A stretch of 64,000 bases of DNA from Caulobacter vibrioides (GCF_002858865.1 NZ_PJRR01000019.1:372001-436000); one strand, 5' to 3'. Counted from the first letter of the stretch, positions 1-10,236 are shown. Translations and numbers: made by a program. Notes: generated from the letters alone by a model not told the origin.

Positions 1-288
1 GCGATGACCGCCGGCGCCAAGCTCGGGATCAACATCCCGCGCGCCGAGGCGATCAAGTGGATCACCGCCAACCCGGCCAAGGCCATGGGCATCGGCGACA
101 AGACCGGCTCGATCGAACCGGGCAAGGCCGCCGACCTGGTGGTCTGGAGCCGCGATCCGTTCAGCGTCTACGCCCAGGCCGAGCAGGTCTATATCGATGG
201 CGCGCTGACCTACGATCGCAAGAACCCGCGCTTCCAGCCCAAGTCCGATTTCGAGCTCGGCCAGCCCGGCCAAGGAGCGTTCAACTGA
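1..288 (+). CDS. Amidohydrolase, C-terminal fragment (cut by window edge)
   Basis: Only the last 95 codons are inside the window; the reading frame is open from base 1. The segment has the usual tail of the imidazolonepropionase-like amidohydrolase family: a helix ending NPAKAMGI, then the closing strand with EPGKAADLVVW and a DPFSVYAQ turn, which rebuilds the small beta-sandwich domain beside the TIM barrel. The metal-binding residues would lie upstream and cannot be checked. Its TGA overlaps the ATG of the next gene, also an amidohydrolase, so the two are very likely co-translated and may act together. The substrate is unknown. Confidence 0.8.
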   Translation, partial: AMTAGAKLGINIPRAEAIKWITANPAKAMGIGDKTGSIEPGKAADLVVWSRDPFSVYAQAEQVYIDGALTYDRKNPRFQPKSDFELGQPGQGAFN

Positions 289-1640
289 TGATCCGGTCCC
301 TGCTTCTCGCCAGCGCCGCCTGCGCCCTGGCCTTCCCCGCGGCGGCCGAAACGGTCGCCATCGTCAACGCCCGCCTCGAGCCTGTCTCCAGCCCGGCGAT
401 CCCGAACGGGACCCTGGTGATCAAGGACGGCAAGATCGCCGCCCTCGGCGCCAGCATCCAGGTTCCAGCCGGCGCCCGGGTCATCGACGCCAAGGGCGGG
501 GTCGTCACCCCCGGCCTGATCGCGCCCTCGTCCAACCTCGGCGCGTCCGAGATCAGCGGCGTGCGCGAAACCCGCGACGACGGCACCGGCAGCGCGCTGA
601 GCGCAGCCTTCGACATCAGCTACGGCGTCAATCCGGCCTCGACCTTCCTGGGCCTGGCCCGCGACGGCGGGATCACCGGCTCGGCCGTGACGCCGGTTCT
701 GTCCGGAACCGGCGGCGGCGCCCATGAGCATGCCGATGACGGCGTGGTCGAGGAAATGACCGCCGGCGCCCATGGCGATGGCGATCCGCCGCTGTTCGGC
801 GGCCAGGCGGCGTTCATCCGCCTCAAGGCCGGCAGCCCGGATATCGTCGAGGCCCGCAAGCTCGCCGTCACCGTGTCGCTCGGCGAGAGCGGCGCCCGGG
901 CGGCCGGCGGCTCGCGCGGCGCCAACCTCGTTCTGCTCCGCTCGGCCCTGGAGGACGCCCGGGCGTTCGCCAGCCGTCGCGCGGCGTTCGAGCAGGGCGC
1001 CACCCGCGACTTCGGTCTGTCGCGTCTGGACCTGCAGGCGCTGATCCCGGTGGTGCAGGGCAAGACCCCGCTCTTGATCCGCGTCTCCCGCGCCGCCGAC
1101 ATCCGCCAAGCGCTGAAGTTGGCGGCTGAAGAGCGCATCAAGATCGTCCTCGAAGGCGTCGAGGAAGGCTGGATGGTCGCCGATGAGATCGCCAAGGCCG
1201 GCGTGCCCGTGATCCTGGATCCGCAGGACGATCTGCCCGGCAGCTTCGAGACCCTGGGCTCGCGCCTCGACAACGCCGCCCGCCTGCACGCGGCCGGCGT
1301 CTCGGTGGCGATCAACGGCTCGCGCGACTTCAACAATCTGCGCCAGGAACGTCTGAACGCGGGTCTGGCGGTCGCCCATGGCCTGCCCTACCCGGCGGCG
1401 CTCGCCGCCGTGACCCTGGTCCCGGCCAGGATCTGGGGCCAGGCCGACAAGGTCGGGTCGCTCGAGGTCGGCAAGCTGGCCGACGTCGTCGTCTGGAACG
1501 GCGATCCACTGGAGACCACCAGCTGGCCGACCACCGTGCTGATCGGCGGCGTTGAGCAACCCAAGGACGGCCGCCACGAGCAGCTGAAGGCCCGCTACGC
1601 GGCCAGCGATCAGAACGGCTATCCGCCGGCCTATCGCTAG
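288..1640 (+). CDS. Exported amidohydrolase-like protein lacking the HxH metal motif
   Basis: 450 residues. The start is the ATG overlapping the upstream stop, because it gives a clear signal peptide (MIRSLLLASAACALAF, predicted cleavage after PAAA). The protein has the two-part amidohydrolase frame: an N-terminal strand set (GTLVIKDGKIAALGA, GGVVTPGLIAPSS) and a C-terminal return (SLEVGKLADVVVWNGDPLE). Where active relatives have an HxH metal motif just after PGLID, this one reads PGLIAPSSNLGAS, with no histidines. It is therefore probably a non-catalytic or altered partner of the upstream enzyme. Location is likely periplasmic. The family call is firm; function is not. Confidence 0.8.
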   Translation: MIRSLLLASAACALAFPAAAETVAIVNARLEPVSSPAIPNGTLVIKDGKIAALGASIQVPAGARVIDAKGGVVTPGLIAPSSNLGASEISGVRETRDDGTGSALSAAFDISYGVNPASTFLGLARDGGITGSAVTPVLSGTGGGAHEHADDGVVEEMTAGAHGDGDPPLFGGQAAFIRLKAGSPDIVEARKLAVTVSLGESGARAAGGSRGANLVLLRSALEDARAFASRRAAFEQGATRDFGLSRLDLQALIPVVQGKTPLLIRVSRAADIRQALKLAAEERIKIVLEGVEEGWMVADEIAKAGVPVILDPQDDLPGSFETLGSRLDNAARLHAAGVSVAINGSRDFNNLRQERLNAGLAVAHGLPYPAALAAVTLVPARIWGQADKVGSLEVGKLADVVVWNGDPLETTSWPTTVLIGGVEQPKDGRHEQLKARYAASDQNGYPPAYR

Positions 1641-1648
1641 GCTCGGAA

Positions 1649-1765
1649 ATCCTCCCCCTAGCGGGGGAGGTGTCCGCAAAGCGGACGGAGGGGGAAGTTC
1701 GGCCAAGCCTGCTCCTTCCCTCTCCGTCGCCTGACGGCGACACCTCTCCCACGGGGAGAGGATTT
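1649..1765. repeat. REP-like inverted palindromic element
   Basis: Two G/C-rich hairpin units face each other. One starts with an 8-bp perfect hairpin at 1651-1670 (CCTCCCCC, loop TAGC, GGGGGAGG). The other ends with CCTCTCCC/GGGAGAGG at 1743-1761. Between them lie smaller hairpins, GTCCGC/GCGGAC and CGTCGCC/GGCGACA. The same architecture recurs at 3929-4044 and 19207-19329, so this is a dispersed intergenic family rather than a single terminator. It could still act as a bidirectional terminator between the amidohydrolase and parE. Confidence 0.75.
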
Positions 1766-1838
1766 CATTTTCTCTTTTCAGGGGAAGGCTGGCCCGCCAT
1801 ACGAGGCCCCCGCGTTCGAATCGCCTAGACTTCCCCTG

Positions 1839-3926
1839 ATGTCCTCCTCCGATAAGATCCCCTCCCTGTTTGGTGACGACGACGCCCTGGCGCCCGTCCC
1901 CGCCGCGCCGTTCAAGGCCAGCGTGGAGCCGCGCGTCGAGCCGACGCCGCGCCCCATCCCGCCGCCGCCGCCCTCGAAGGCCGCCTCCTCGCCCGGCGAG
2001 TACTCGGCCGCCGACATCGAGGTGCTGGAAGGCCTGGAGCCGGTCCGCAAGCGGCCGGGCATGTACATCGGCGGCACCGACGAGCGGGCCCTGCACCACC
2101 TGTTCGCCGAAGTGCTGGACAACTCGATGGACGAGGCCGTGGCCGGCTTCGCCAAGACCATCGAGGTCAAGCTGGACGCCGACGGTTTCCTGTCGGTCAA
2201 GGACGACGGTCGCGGCATGCCCGTCGACCCGCACCCCAAGTATCCCGGCAAGTCGGCGCTGGAGGTCATCATGACCGTCCTGCACGCCGGCGGTAAGTTC
2301 ACGGGCAAGGCCTACGAGACCTCGGGCGGCCTGCACGGCGTCGGGGCCTCCGTCGTCAACGCCCTGTCCGAGCGCGTCGAGGTCACCGTCTGGCGCGATG
2401 GCTTCGAGCACCTCCAGGTGTTCTCGCGCGGCAAGCCGCTGGGGCCGATCCAGCAGGTCGCGCCGTCGAAGAAGAAGGGCACCATGGTGCGCTTCAAGCC
2501 CGACGACGAGATCTTCGGCGAGGGGACCAATTTCAAGCCCGCGCGCCTTTACCGCATGGCCCGCTCCAAGGCCTATCTGTTCCGCGGCGTTCAGATCAAA
2601 TGGTCCTGTGATCCCTCCCGCATCCATGATCAGACTCCGCCCGAGGCGATCTTCCACTTCCCCAACGGCCTGGCCGACTTCCTGGCCGAGCGGACCAAGG
2701 GCCTGACCACGATCACGCCCGAAAGCTTCGCCGGCCGCATCGAACGCCAGGGCGAGGCCGGCGCGGTCGAGTGGGCCGTGACCTGGACGCCCCAAGGCTT
2801 TGGCGAGCACGACGGCTTCATGCAGTCGTACTGCAACACCGTCCCGACGCCCGAAGGCGGCACCCACGAGAGCGGCTTCCGCGCCGCCCTGACCCGCGGC
2901 CTCAAGGCCTATGCCGAGCTCAAGGGCGAGAAGCGCGGGACGATCATCACCGCCGACGACGTCGTCGCCCAGGCCGGCGCCCTGATCTCGGTGTTCATCA
3001 AGAACCCCGAATTCCAGGGCCAGACGAAGGAAAAGCTCTCGACCTCCGAGGCCCAGCGCTTCGTCGAGGCCTCGCTGCGCGACCCGTTCGACCTGTGGCT
3101 GTCGTCCAGCCCCAAGAACGCCCAGGCCCTCTTGGAATTCGTCATCGAGCGGGCCGAAGAACGCCTCAAGCGCCGCAAGGACAAGGAAGTCTCCCGCGCC
3201 TCGGCGACCCGCAAGCTGCGCCTGCCCGGCAAGCTGGCCGACTGCGCCGGGAGCGCGGTCGACGGCGCCGAGCTGTTCATCGTCGAAGGCGACAGCGCCG
3301 GCGGCTCGGCCAAGCAGGCCCGCGACCGCAAGTACCAGGCCATCCTTCCCCTGCGTGGCAAGATCCTCAACGTGGCCTCGGCCAGCGGCGAGAAGTTCAC
3401 CGCCAACAAGGAACTGTCGGACCTGATGCTGGCCTTGGGCGCCCAGGCCGGCGCCAAGTACCGCGAAGAGGATCTGCGCTACGAGCGGATCATCATCATG
3501 ACCGACGCCGACGTCGACGGCGCCCACATCGCCTCGCTGCTGATCACCTTCTTCTACCGGACCATGCCCGAGCTGATCCGCGGCGGTCACCTGTTCCTGG
3601 CCCTGCCGCCGCTGTACCGCCTGGCCCACGGCGGCAAGAGCGAGTACGCCCGCGACGACGCCCACAAGGAAGAGCTGCTGGCCACGGTGTTCAAGGGCAA
3701 GAAGCCCGAGATCGGCCGCTTCAAGGGCCTGGGCGAGATGATGGCCTCCCAGCTGAAGGAGACCACCATGGACCCCAAGAAGCGCACCCTGGCCCGCGTC
3801 ACCCTGCCCCGCCACGAGGAAAGCGTCGAAGACCTGGTCGAGACCCTGATGGGCCGCAAACCCGAACTGCGGTTCCGGTTCATCCAGGAGAACGCCGAGT
3901 TCGCGTCGGCGGATCTGGATCTCTAA
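1839..3926 (+). CDS. parE: DNA topoisomerase IV subunit B
   Basis: 695 residues. This is the ATPase subunit of topoisomerase IV, which decatenates daughter chromosomes together with ParC. The GHKL ATPase motifs are clear: the asparagine-bearing helix (EVLDNSMDEA), DGRGMPVD, and the ATP lid GGLHGVGASVVNALS. The TOPRIM domain follows with EGDSAGGSAKQARDR and DADVDGAH, and the C-terminus ends in the usual GLGEMM and RPELR-like region. It groups with ParE rather than GyrB because it lacks the long GyrB insertion. Unusually, there is an extra N-terminal stretch of about 50 residues rich in proline (PIPPPPPS) before the conserved YSAADIEVLEGLEPVRKRPGM region. Flanking REP-like elements isolate it as a single gene. 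Confidence 0.96.
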   Translation: MSSSDKIPSLFGDDDALAPVPAAPFKASVEPRVEPTPRPIPPPPPSKAASSPGEYSAADIEVLEGLEPVRKRPGMYIGGTDERALHHLFAEVLDNSMDEAVAGFAKTIEVKLDADGFLSVKDDGRGMPVDPHPKYPGKSALEVIMTVLHAGGKFTGKAYETSGGLHGVGASVVNALSERVEVTVWRDGFEHLQVFSRGKPLGPIQQVAPSKKKGTMVRFKPDDEIFGEGTNFKPARLYRMARSKAYLFRGVQIKWSCDPSRIHDQTPPEAIFHFPNGLADFLAERTKGLTTITPESFAGRIERQGEAGAVEWAVTWTPQGFGEHDGFMQSYCNTVPTPEGGTHESGFRAALTRGLKAYAELKGEKRGTIITADDVVAQAGALISVFIKNPEFQGQTKEKLSTSEAQRFVEASLRDPFDLWLSSSPKNAQALLEFVIERAEERLKRRKDKEVSRASATRKLRLPGKLADCAGSAVDGAELFIVEGDSAGGSAKQARDRKYQAILPLRGKILNVASASGEKFTANKELSDLMLALGAQAGAKYREEDLRYERIIIMTDADVDGAHIASLLITFFYRTMPELIRGGHLFLALPPLYRLAHGGKSEYARDDAHKEELLATVFKGKKPEIGRFKGLGEMMASQLKETTMDPKKRTLARVTLPRHEESVEDLVETLMGRKPELRFRFIQENAEFASADLDL

Positions 3927-3928
3927 AG

Positions 3929-4044
3929 TCCTCCCCCCAGCGGGGGAGGTGGCCGAAGGCCGGAGGGGGAAGTGCTGCTGACCTTGCCCCTTCCCCCTCC
4001 GTCGTCTCTTCGAGCCGACACCTCCCCCGCTGGGGGGAGGATTT
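3929..4044. repeat. REP-like inverted palindromic element
   Basis: Second copy of the element seen at 1649-1765. The outer hairpins are CCTCCCCC(C)/GGGGGAGG at 3930-3949 and CCTCCCCC/GGGGGAGG at 4021-4040. Inside are GGCC-GAA-GGCC and the paired stretches GGAGGGGGAAG and CTTCCCCCTCC. It lies directly after the parE stop codon and could end that transcript. Confidence 0.75.
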
Positions 4045-4090
4045 TGGGCGCGTTTCGCTGGCTTCACGCGGTCACCCGCTGAAGTCATGG

Positions 4091-4480
4091 AAAGGGACGC
4101 GGAGCGCCGGACACCGTCCGGAGTTCTGTTGTGTTGTTACCGTTTCGACGAAGCCCGACGCTCCGCGCAGCCGTTACCCATCAGCGTCCCGTCAGGTGGC
4201 CCTGTTCAGGCCTTACCGGGACCTGGGCGCTTCGGTTTCCCGAAGTCCCAGCGGTCGAAGAGGACGAGCCAATACAGGCTAAGACACATCCCTTTGCCTT
4301 CAACCACGCCGACGGCGGGCGGGTGAGCCCAGCAAGCTCAGCCCCGGACCGTTCGAGTATCCCCCTCGAACCTAGCCCCGCTCGACCGCCCCCCGCCGCC
4401 GCAAATGGTCGCTGGCCATGCGCCCTTTCCTCGCGACGAGGTGGGTAGAGACTACGACAGGTTTCGGGGCCGGGGATGAA
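4091..4480. ncRNA. Candidate structured RNA, unidentified
   Basis: No plausible protein-coding gene is seen here, yet the stretch is rich in compensated stems. Reading the plus strand: GGGACGC 4094-4100 pairs with GCGTCCC 4184-4190. GGAGCG 4101-4106 pairs with CGCTCC 4159-4164. A perfect hairpin CCGGAC/GTCCGG sits at 4107-4121. A long hairpin CTGGG..CTTCGG/CCGAAG..CCCAG is at 4223-4251. GTTCGAG/CTCGAAC is at 4351-4371. GTCCCG 4187-4192 can pair instead with CGGGAC 4217-4222, which competes with the first stem. I looked for RNase P, SRP, tmRNA and common riboswitch signatures on both strands and found none. Strand is undecided; the plus-strand reading gives the neater nested stems. Confidence 0.35.
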
Positions 4481-4501
4481 AGCCTGCGAACGCCCATCCG
4501 A

Positions 4502-4687
4502 TCCCCTCTCTCTTAGAGAGAGGAAGGGGCCCAAGCGACGCTTGGGAGGGTGAGTGGTTACGCCCTCTCCGGACAAGGCAGAGCCTGGCAAGCGACTGAA
4601 AAGGTGGGATTTTCACGGAACATGCCGTAACCACTCACCCTCCCACGCCGACGGCGCGGGCCCCGCCCTCTCCCTAAGAGAGAGGGA
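4502..4687. repeat. Large inverted repeat, REP-like
   Basis: Two arms of about 58 bp face each other around a 70-bp centre. The left arm (about 4504-4560) starts with the self-complementary CCTCTCTCTTAGAGAGAGG and ends in GGGAGGGTGAGTGGTTAC. The right arm (about 4627-4687) starts GTAACCACTCACCCTCCC and ends CCTAAGAGAGAGGG. The arms differ from the CCTCCCCC-type elements nearby, so this is a second subfamily. It sits between the candidate RNA and the end of pccB and may terminate transcription from either side. Confidence 0.7.
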
Positions 4688-4720
4688 TCGCGACACCCGT
4701 CCCCGGCTGGGGATAGCCCC

Positions 4721-6253
<1,533 letters not shown>

Positions 6254-6380
6254 GCGCGTACTCTCCTGCCCGGTTCGTTTTCTGGCGGTTCTTCCACCTT
6301 ATGGCCAAGCCGTAGCGAGGCGAGCGCCGGGGCGCAAGGCGGACCTTGCGGCAGCGCAGCATAGCTTTTGGGTTCTCGAC

Positions 6381-6707
6381 TCAGTTTGTCCGTGGGCCGA
6401 ACAGGATCAGCGCCGCTCCGGCCAGGCAGATCACGCCGCCGATGAGGTCCCAGCGATCGGGGCGAGCGCCTTCCACCACCCGCATCCAGGCCAGGGACGC
6501 GATGATATAGACGCCGCCATAGGCTGCGAACGCACGCCCCGCCGCGCCGGCCTCGATCCGCGTCAGCAGCAGGGCGAAGATCACGAGCGACAGCACGCCC
6601 AGCACCGCCCATGCCGGCGACTTGCCCAGCCTGAGCCAGGCCCAGAAACCGAAGCAACCCGCGATCTCGGCCAGCGCCGCGAGGACGTAGATCGCGAAAC
6701 TGGTCAA
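6381..6707 (-). CDS. YnfA/UPF0060 family membrane protein
   Basis: 108 residues with four hydrophobic helices, matching E. coli YnfA in length and pattern ([17 protein letters not shown] near the N-terminus, AYGGVYI in the middle, [17 protein letters not shown] at the end). It is an SMR-like small inner-membrane protein; the transport substrate is not established. The start is TTG at 6707, overlapping the TGA of the upstream ATP12 gene (TTGA), which gives exactly the family length. Translation is therefore probably coupled to atp12. Confidence 0.82.
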   Translation of the reverse strand: MTSFAIYVLAALAEIAGCFGFWAWLRLGKSPAWAVLGVLSLVIFALLLTRIEAGAAGRAFAAYGGVYIIASLAWMRVVEGARPDRWDLIGGVICLAGAALILFGPRTN

Positions 6708-7429
6708 TGCCGCAACGCGGCGAACCAGCGATCGATCATCGCCGCCTCGACGGCCAGCGCCTCGGCCCGCGCCTTGGCCTCGGCGTCCTCGCCCCACTGC
6801 TCGGCCTGATAGATCTCGTCGAGGCGCGACAGGTCCAGCGCCTGCTGACCGGCCAGTTGCCCCGCACGAACCGCCAGGCCCAGCACCGTCGAGCCGAACA
6901 GGCCGGCGGCGAAGGCCACGCCCGCCAGTGCGAAATCGTCCAGCGTCAGGGCCAGGGCCTCGACCGACGCAAGCGTCTCCGGCGGCTGCGGCGTATGGAT
7001 GATCCCCGCCACGGGCGTGAAGACGAGGCCGTGCTCGGCCCTGGCCCAGTCAAGAACCGCGCCCCATTCACGCTCCTGCCGCTCGACCAGCACGCGGGGG
7101 CTCTCGGCGCGGTAGCAGAGGTGGTCGGAGGCGGCGTAGGCGGTGATCTCGCGGGCGACCTCGGCGCGCGTCTCGGCGATCCGGTCAATGGCGGTAAAGG
7201 CCAGGCGCGTCGCGGGCATCAGGCTGTTGTCGATGTACTCGACCTGCGCCTCCCACTCGGCTGCGATCATCGCGCCCAGCGCCTGGGTGGGGGCGACGAG
7301 CGGCTTCCTCGCCGGCGACTTCGGCGTGCGGCCGTCAAGCTGGATCGCAAAGCCCTGTTCGACCGGCGCGGCGGCGGCGGACTTGTAGAAGCGCTTGGGC
7401 TTCAGCAGCAGTTCGGACTTGTCGGACAC
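6704..7429 (-). CDS. ATP12-type F1-ATPase assembly chaperone
   Basis: 241 residues starting at GTG. ATP12 chaperones bind the F1 alpha subunit during ATP synthase assembly in mitochondria and alphaproteobacteria. Conserved blocks visible are the N-terminal KRFYKSA, the substrate region [20 protein letters not shown], and the central [17 protein letters not shown]. The open frame runs upstream to about 8434, but that part lies opposite the DUF1800 gene and has no family resemblance. The start was set by the [19 protein letters not shown] N-terminus. The gene is coupled to the YnfA-like gene downstream. Confidence 0.88.
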   Translation of the reverse strand: MSDKSELLLKPKRFYKSAAAAPVEQGFAIQLDGRTPKSPARKPLVAPTQALGAMIAAEWEAQVEYIDNSLMPATRLAFTAIDRIAETRAEVAREITAYAASDHLCYRAESPRVLVERQEREWGAVLDWARAEHGLVFTPVAGIIHTPQPPETLASVEALALTLDDFALAGVAFAAGLFGSTVLGLAVRAGQLAGQQALDLSRLDEIYQAEQWGEDAEAKARAEALAVEAAMIDRWFAALRH

Positions 7430-7483
7430 AGGGCAGCTCTTTTCGCGGTCGTCCGCGACGGATCGGTGGCGGACCCGCGTTGA

Positions 7484-8932
7484 ATGGGCAAGATCGCGAT
7501 GTCGCGCAAGGGAGACCGTCGCTTGAGCCTGCCCTCCAAAGACCTGATGGCCGCCATCGCCGCCACGCGCTTTGGCCTGGGGGCTCGCCCCGGCGAGATC
7601 GACGCCGCCAAGGCCGATCCGCAGGGCTTCCTGATCGCCCAGATCCGCCGCGAGGGCGCCGACATTCCGCAGGATGACGGCGAAAGCGCTGGCGCCCGCT
7701 TCGAGCAGATGCGCCGGTATCAGCAGGAGCGCCGCGCCGTACGCCAGAAGAAGGACGGCCGGGGCGATGACAGCACGTTCGCCGCCCAAGCCTTCCAGAG
7801 CACCCAACGCGACCTGCGTCAGAAGGTGAATGCGGACTTCCTGGCGCGCGCACGGATCGGCGCCGGCACGTCGGCCAGCTTCCGCGAGCGCTGGACGCTG
7901 TTCTGGACCAACCACTTCACGGTCTCGGCGACCAAGCAGATCACCTCGGTGCTGGTCGGCCCGTTCGAACGCGAAGCGATCCGCCCCTATGTGTTCAGCA
8001 CCTTCGAGAACCTGCTGGTGGCGTCCTCGACGCATCCGGCCATGCTCACCTATCTGGACCAGGCGCTGTCGATCGGCCCTCAAAGCCGCGCCGCCCAGTT
8101 CGTCGCCCGTCGCCGGAATAGCGCCACGGCCGGACTGAACGAGAACTTGGCTCGCGAGATTCTGGAACTTCACACGGTCGGGATCGACGCAGGTTACACG
8201 CAAGGCGACGTCACCGAGTTCGCCCGCGCCCTGACGGGCTTCTCCATCGGGCGCGAGCAGGACGACCGCGCCGGACAGTTCGTCTTCCGCGAGCAGGCTC
8301 ACGAGCCCGGCCCACGGACGATCCTGGGACGCCGCTACGCTGAGGCGGGCGTGGGACAGGGGCTTGCCGTCCTGCGCGACCTCGCCGCCGATCCGCGCAC
8401 CGCCCGCCACGTCTGCGGCAAGATCGCCCGTCACTTCGTCGCCGATGTCCCGCCCCCGTCACTGGTCCAGAGGCTTGAGCAGCGCTGGATGGCGACGGGC
8501 GGGGACCTGGCGGCGGTGGCCAGAACCCTAGTCGAGAGCCCTGAAGCCTGGGACCCGACGCCCGCCAAGATCAAGACGCCCTACGAGTACGCTCTTTCGA
8601 CCTGGCGACTGATCGGCGCCGAGCCTTCTGCGTTCGAGCGCATCGCGCCGATCCTGACCAGCCTTGGCCAAAGGCCGTTCGCGCCGCCCTCCCCCAAGGG
8701 CTGGCCCGAAGACGCCCAGACCTGGGCGGCGCCAGACGCGCTGATCAAGCGCATGCAGTGGGCGCAGGGCTTCGCCGCTGCGGTCGCGGATCAAACCGAC
8801 CCCAACGCCCTTGCCACCTCGGCCCTGGGGGAACGGCTGACGCCGCTCGCCGCCAAGGCCGTCGCCCGAGCCGAAACCCGCCGCGAAGCCTTCGCCTTGC
8901 TGATCATGAGCCCGGAGTTTCAGCGCCGATGA
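7484..8932 (+). CDS. DUF1800 family protein
   Basis: 482 residues. Family features are visible: N-terminal ATRFGLGARPGEI, the WTLFWTNHFTVS block, the NENLAREILELHTVG core, FARALTGF, and a C-terminal helical part with TPYEYALSTWR. DUF1800 proteins are almost always encoded next to a DUF1501 partner, as here, and their biochemical role is unknown. No clear Sec signal is present, although the N-terminus (MGKIAMSRKGDRR) is basic and the true start may be the second ATG at 7499. Its TGA overlaps the ATG of the DUF1501 gene. Confidence 0.9.
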   Translation: MGKIAMSRKGDRRLSLPSKDLMAAIAATRFGLGARPGEIDAAKADPQGFLIAQIRREGADIPQDDGESAGARFEQMRRYQQERRAVRQKKDGRGDDSTFAAQAFQSTQRDLRQKVNADFLARARIGAGTSASFRERWTLFWTNHFTVSATKQITSVLVGPFEREAIRPYVFSTFENLLVASSTHPAMLTYLDQALSIGPQSRAAQFVARRRNSATAGLNENLAREILELHTVGIDAGYTQGDVTEFARALTGFSIGREQDDRAGQFVFREQAHEPGPRTILGRRYAEAGVGQGLAVLRDLAADPRTARHVCGKIARHFVADVPPPSLVQRLEQRWMATGGDLAAVARTLVESPEAWDPTPAKIKTPYEYALSTWRLIGAEPSAFERIAPILTSLGQRPFAPPSPKGWPEDAQTWAAPDALIKRMQWAQGFAAAVADQTDPNALATSALGERLTPLAAKAVARAETRREAFALLIMSPEFQRR

Positions 8933-10152
8933 CCGCCCCCCTGAACCGCCGCTCGCTGCTGGGCCTGGGCGCCAGCCTGGGGCTGACCGTCAACTTCTTC
9001 GGGACCCAGGCCTTCGCCGCCTCGGAAGGGGAGCTGAGCCGCAAGAAGCTGGTCATTGTCATCTGCCGCGGCGGCATGGACGGCCTGTCGGTATCGCCGC
9101 CGGTCGGCGATGCGAACTACGCCGCCCTGCGGGGCTCGATCGCCCTGCAACGGGACCAGATGCGGATGCTGGATGACACCTTCGGCCTGCATCCCGACCT
9201 CAAGGCCGTGCACGCGCTGACCCAGAAGGGGCAGGCCCGGATCGCGCCGGCCATCGCCAGTCCCGACCGCGCCCGCTCGCACTTCGAGGCCCAGGACGTG
9301 CTGGAGACGGGTTCGGCCAAGGTCTATGGCGCAGAAACAGGCTGGCTGAACCGGACGCTGGAAGCCCTGGCGCCGGTCCGCCCGATCGAGGGTCTGTCGG
9401 TGGGAACGACCGCGCCCCTGATCCTGCGGGGCAAGGTGCAGGCCGCCAGTTGGTCGCCCGGCAAGGGCGTCGACGAAACTGCTCGCCTGCCCATGCTGCT
9501 ACAGGATCTCTACAGGTCTGATCCGCTGCTGGGCCCGGCGTTCGCGCGCGGACTGGAGACCGAAGCGATGGCTGAGGCGGCCATGGCCGGCCAGGCGAGG
9601 GCTGCGATGGCGCCCGCCATGGCCGCCGGAGGACAGAACCGAGGCGGCGTTGAGACCGCCCGCAAGCTGGGCTCGACCTTGGGCGGCTTCATGACCCAGG
9701 CCGGCGGCCCGCAGATCGCTGCGGTCTCGCTGGACGGCTTCGACACCCATGCCAACCAGCCCGGCCAGATCGCGACGCGCCTTGTCAACATGGACGCCGT
9801 GCTGGATGGCCTCCATACCGGCCTGGGCGCGGAATGGAAAAACACGGTGGTGCTGGTCGTCACGGAGTTTGGTCGCACCGCGCGCGTGAACGGCACGGGC
9901 GGCACCGACCACGGCACGGCGTCGACCGGCCTGATCCTGGGCGGCGCGCTCAAGCCCGGCGGCATCGTCGGCGACTGGCCGGGGCTTGCCGACAAGGCCC
10001 TGTTCGAGAACCGCGACGTCGCGCCGACCCTGGACATGCGCGCGCTCTTCAAGGGCGTGCTGGCCGATCACATGGGCGTCGACCGCGCTCTTCTCGACAA
10101 GACCGTGTTCCCCGACAGCGCCGACATCAGAGCTGTCACAGGACTGGTCTAG
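8929..10152 (+). CDS. DUF1501 family exported protein
   Basis: 407 residues, starting at the ATG that overlaps the DUF1800 stop. The N-terminus looks like a signal sequence, possibly Tat (NRRSLLGLGASLGLTVNFFG, cleavage near AFA-AS). The body has the alkaline-phosphatase-like, sulfatase-related pattern of DUF1501: VIVICRGGMDGLSV near the start, SLDGFDTHANQPGQ, VVTEFGRTARVNGTGGTDHGTAS, and GGALKPGGIVGDWPGL. The GGTDHG motif is the likely metal site. It presumably works with the DUF1800 protein in the periplasm, but the activity is unknown. Confidence 0.9.
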   Translation: MTAPLNRRSLLGLGASLGLTVNFFGTQAFAASEGELSRKKLVIVICRGGMDGLSVSPPVGDANYAALRGSIALQRDQMRMLDDTFGLHPDLKAVHALTQKGQARIAPAIASPDRARSHFEAQDVLETGSAKVYGAETGWLNRTLEALAPVRPIEGLSVGTTAPLILRGKVQAASWSPGKGVDETARLPMLLQDLYRSDPLLGPAFARGLETEAMAEAAMAGQARAAMAPAMAAGGQNRGGVETARKLGSTLGGFMTQAGGPQIAAVSLDGFDTHANQPGQIATRLVNMDAVLDGLHTGLGAEWKNTVVLVVTEFGRTARVNGTGGTDHGTASTGLILGGALKPGGIVGDWPGLADKALFENRDVAPTLDMRALFKGVLADHMGVDRALLDKTVFPDSADIRAVTGLV

Positions 10153-10236
10153 AGATCCGCCAAAGGCGGAGACCCGCGCCCCTCTGGAGGCGCGGCCGGT
10201 GGGGGACCAAGCGGCGCGGATCAGCGCCGCTTGGTC
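10153..10236. terminator. Hairpin cluster between convergent genes
   Basis: Three hairpins lie between the DUF1501 gene and the convergent pseudouridine synthase gene: TCCGCC/GGCGGA just after the stop, CGCGCC/GGCGCG, and a 13-bp perfect stem GACCAAGCGGCGC/GCGCCGCTTGGTC at 10205-10236. The last overlaps the stop codon of the minus-strand gene. There is no convincing T-run on either side, so the mechanism is uncertain. It probably insulates the two transcripts. Confidence 0.5.

Noticed and set aside
210..4088. A nearly 1300-codon open frame on the minus strand across the amidohydrolase and parE genes
   Set aside because: It is an artefact of high GC and codon bias. The translation is low-complexity, rich in G, A, R and L, with no family resemblance, while parE on the other strand is unmistakable.
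4087..4448. Short plus-strand open frames of about 80-105 codons within the candidate RNA
   Set aside because: No ribosome site of quality, no family resemblance, and strong stem structure instead.
4091..4480. Possible tmRNA, RNase P RNA or SRP RNA
   Set aside because: I looked for the tag sequence known from Caulobacter tmRNA, the GAGGAAAGTCC core of RNase P and the GGAAGGAAGCAGCC loop of SRP RNA on both strands and found none.
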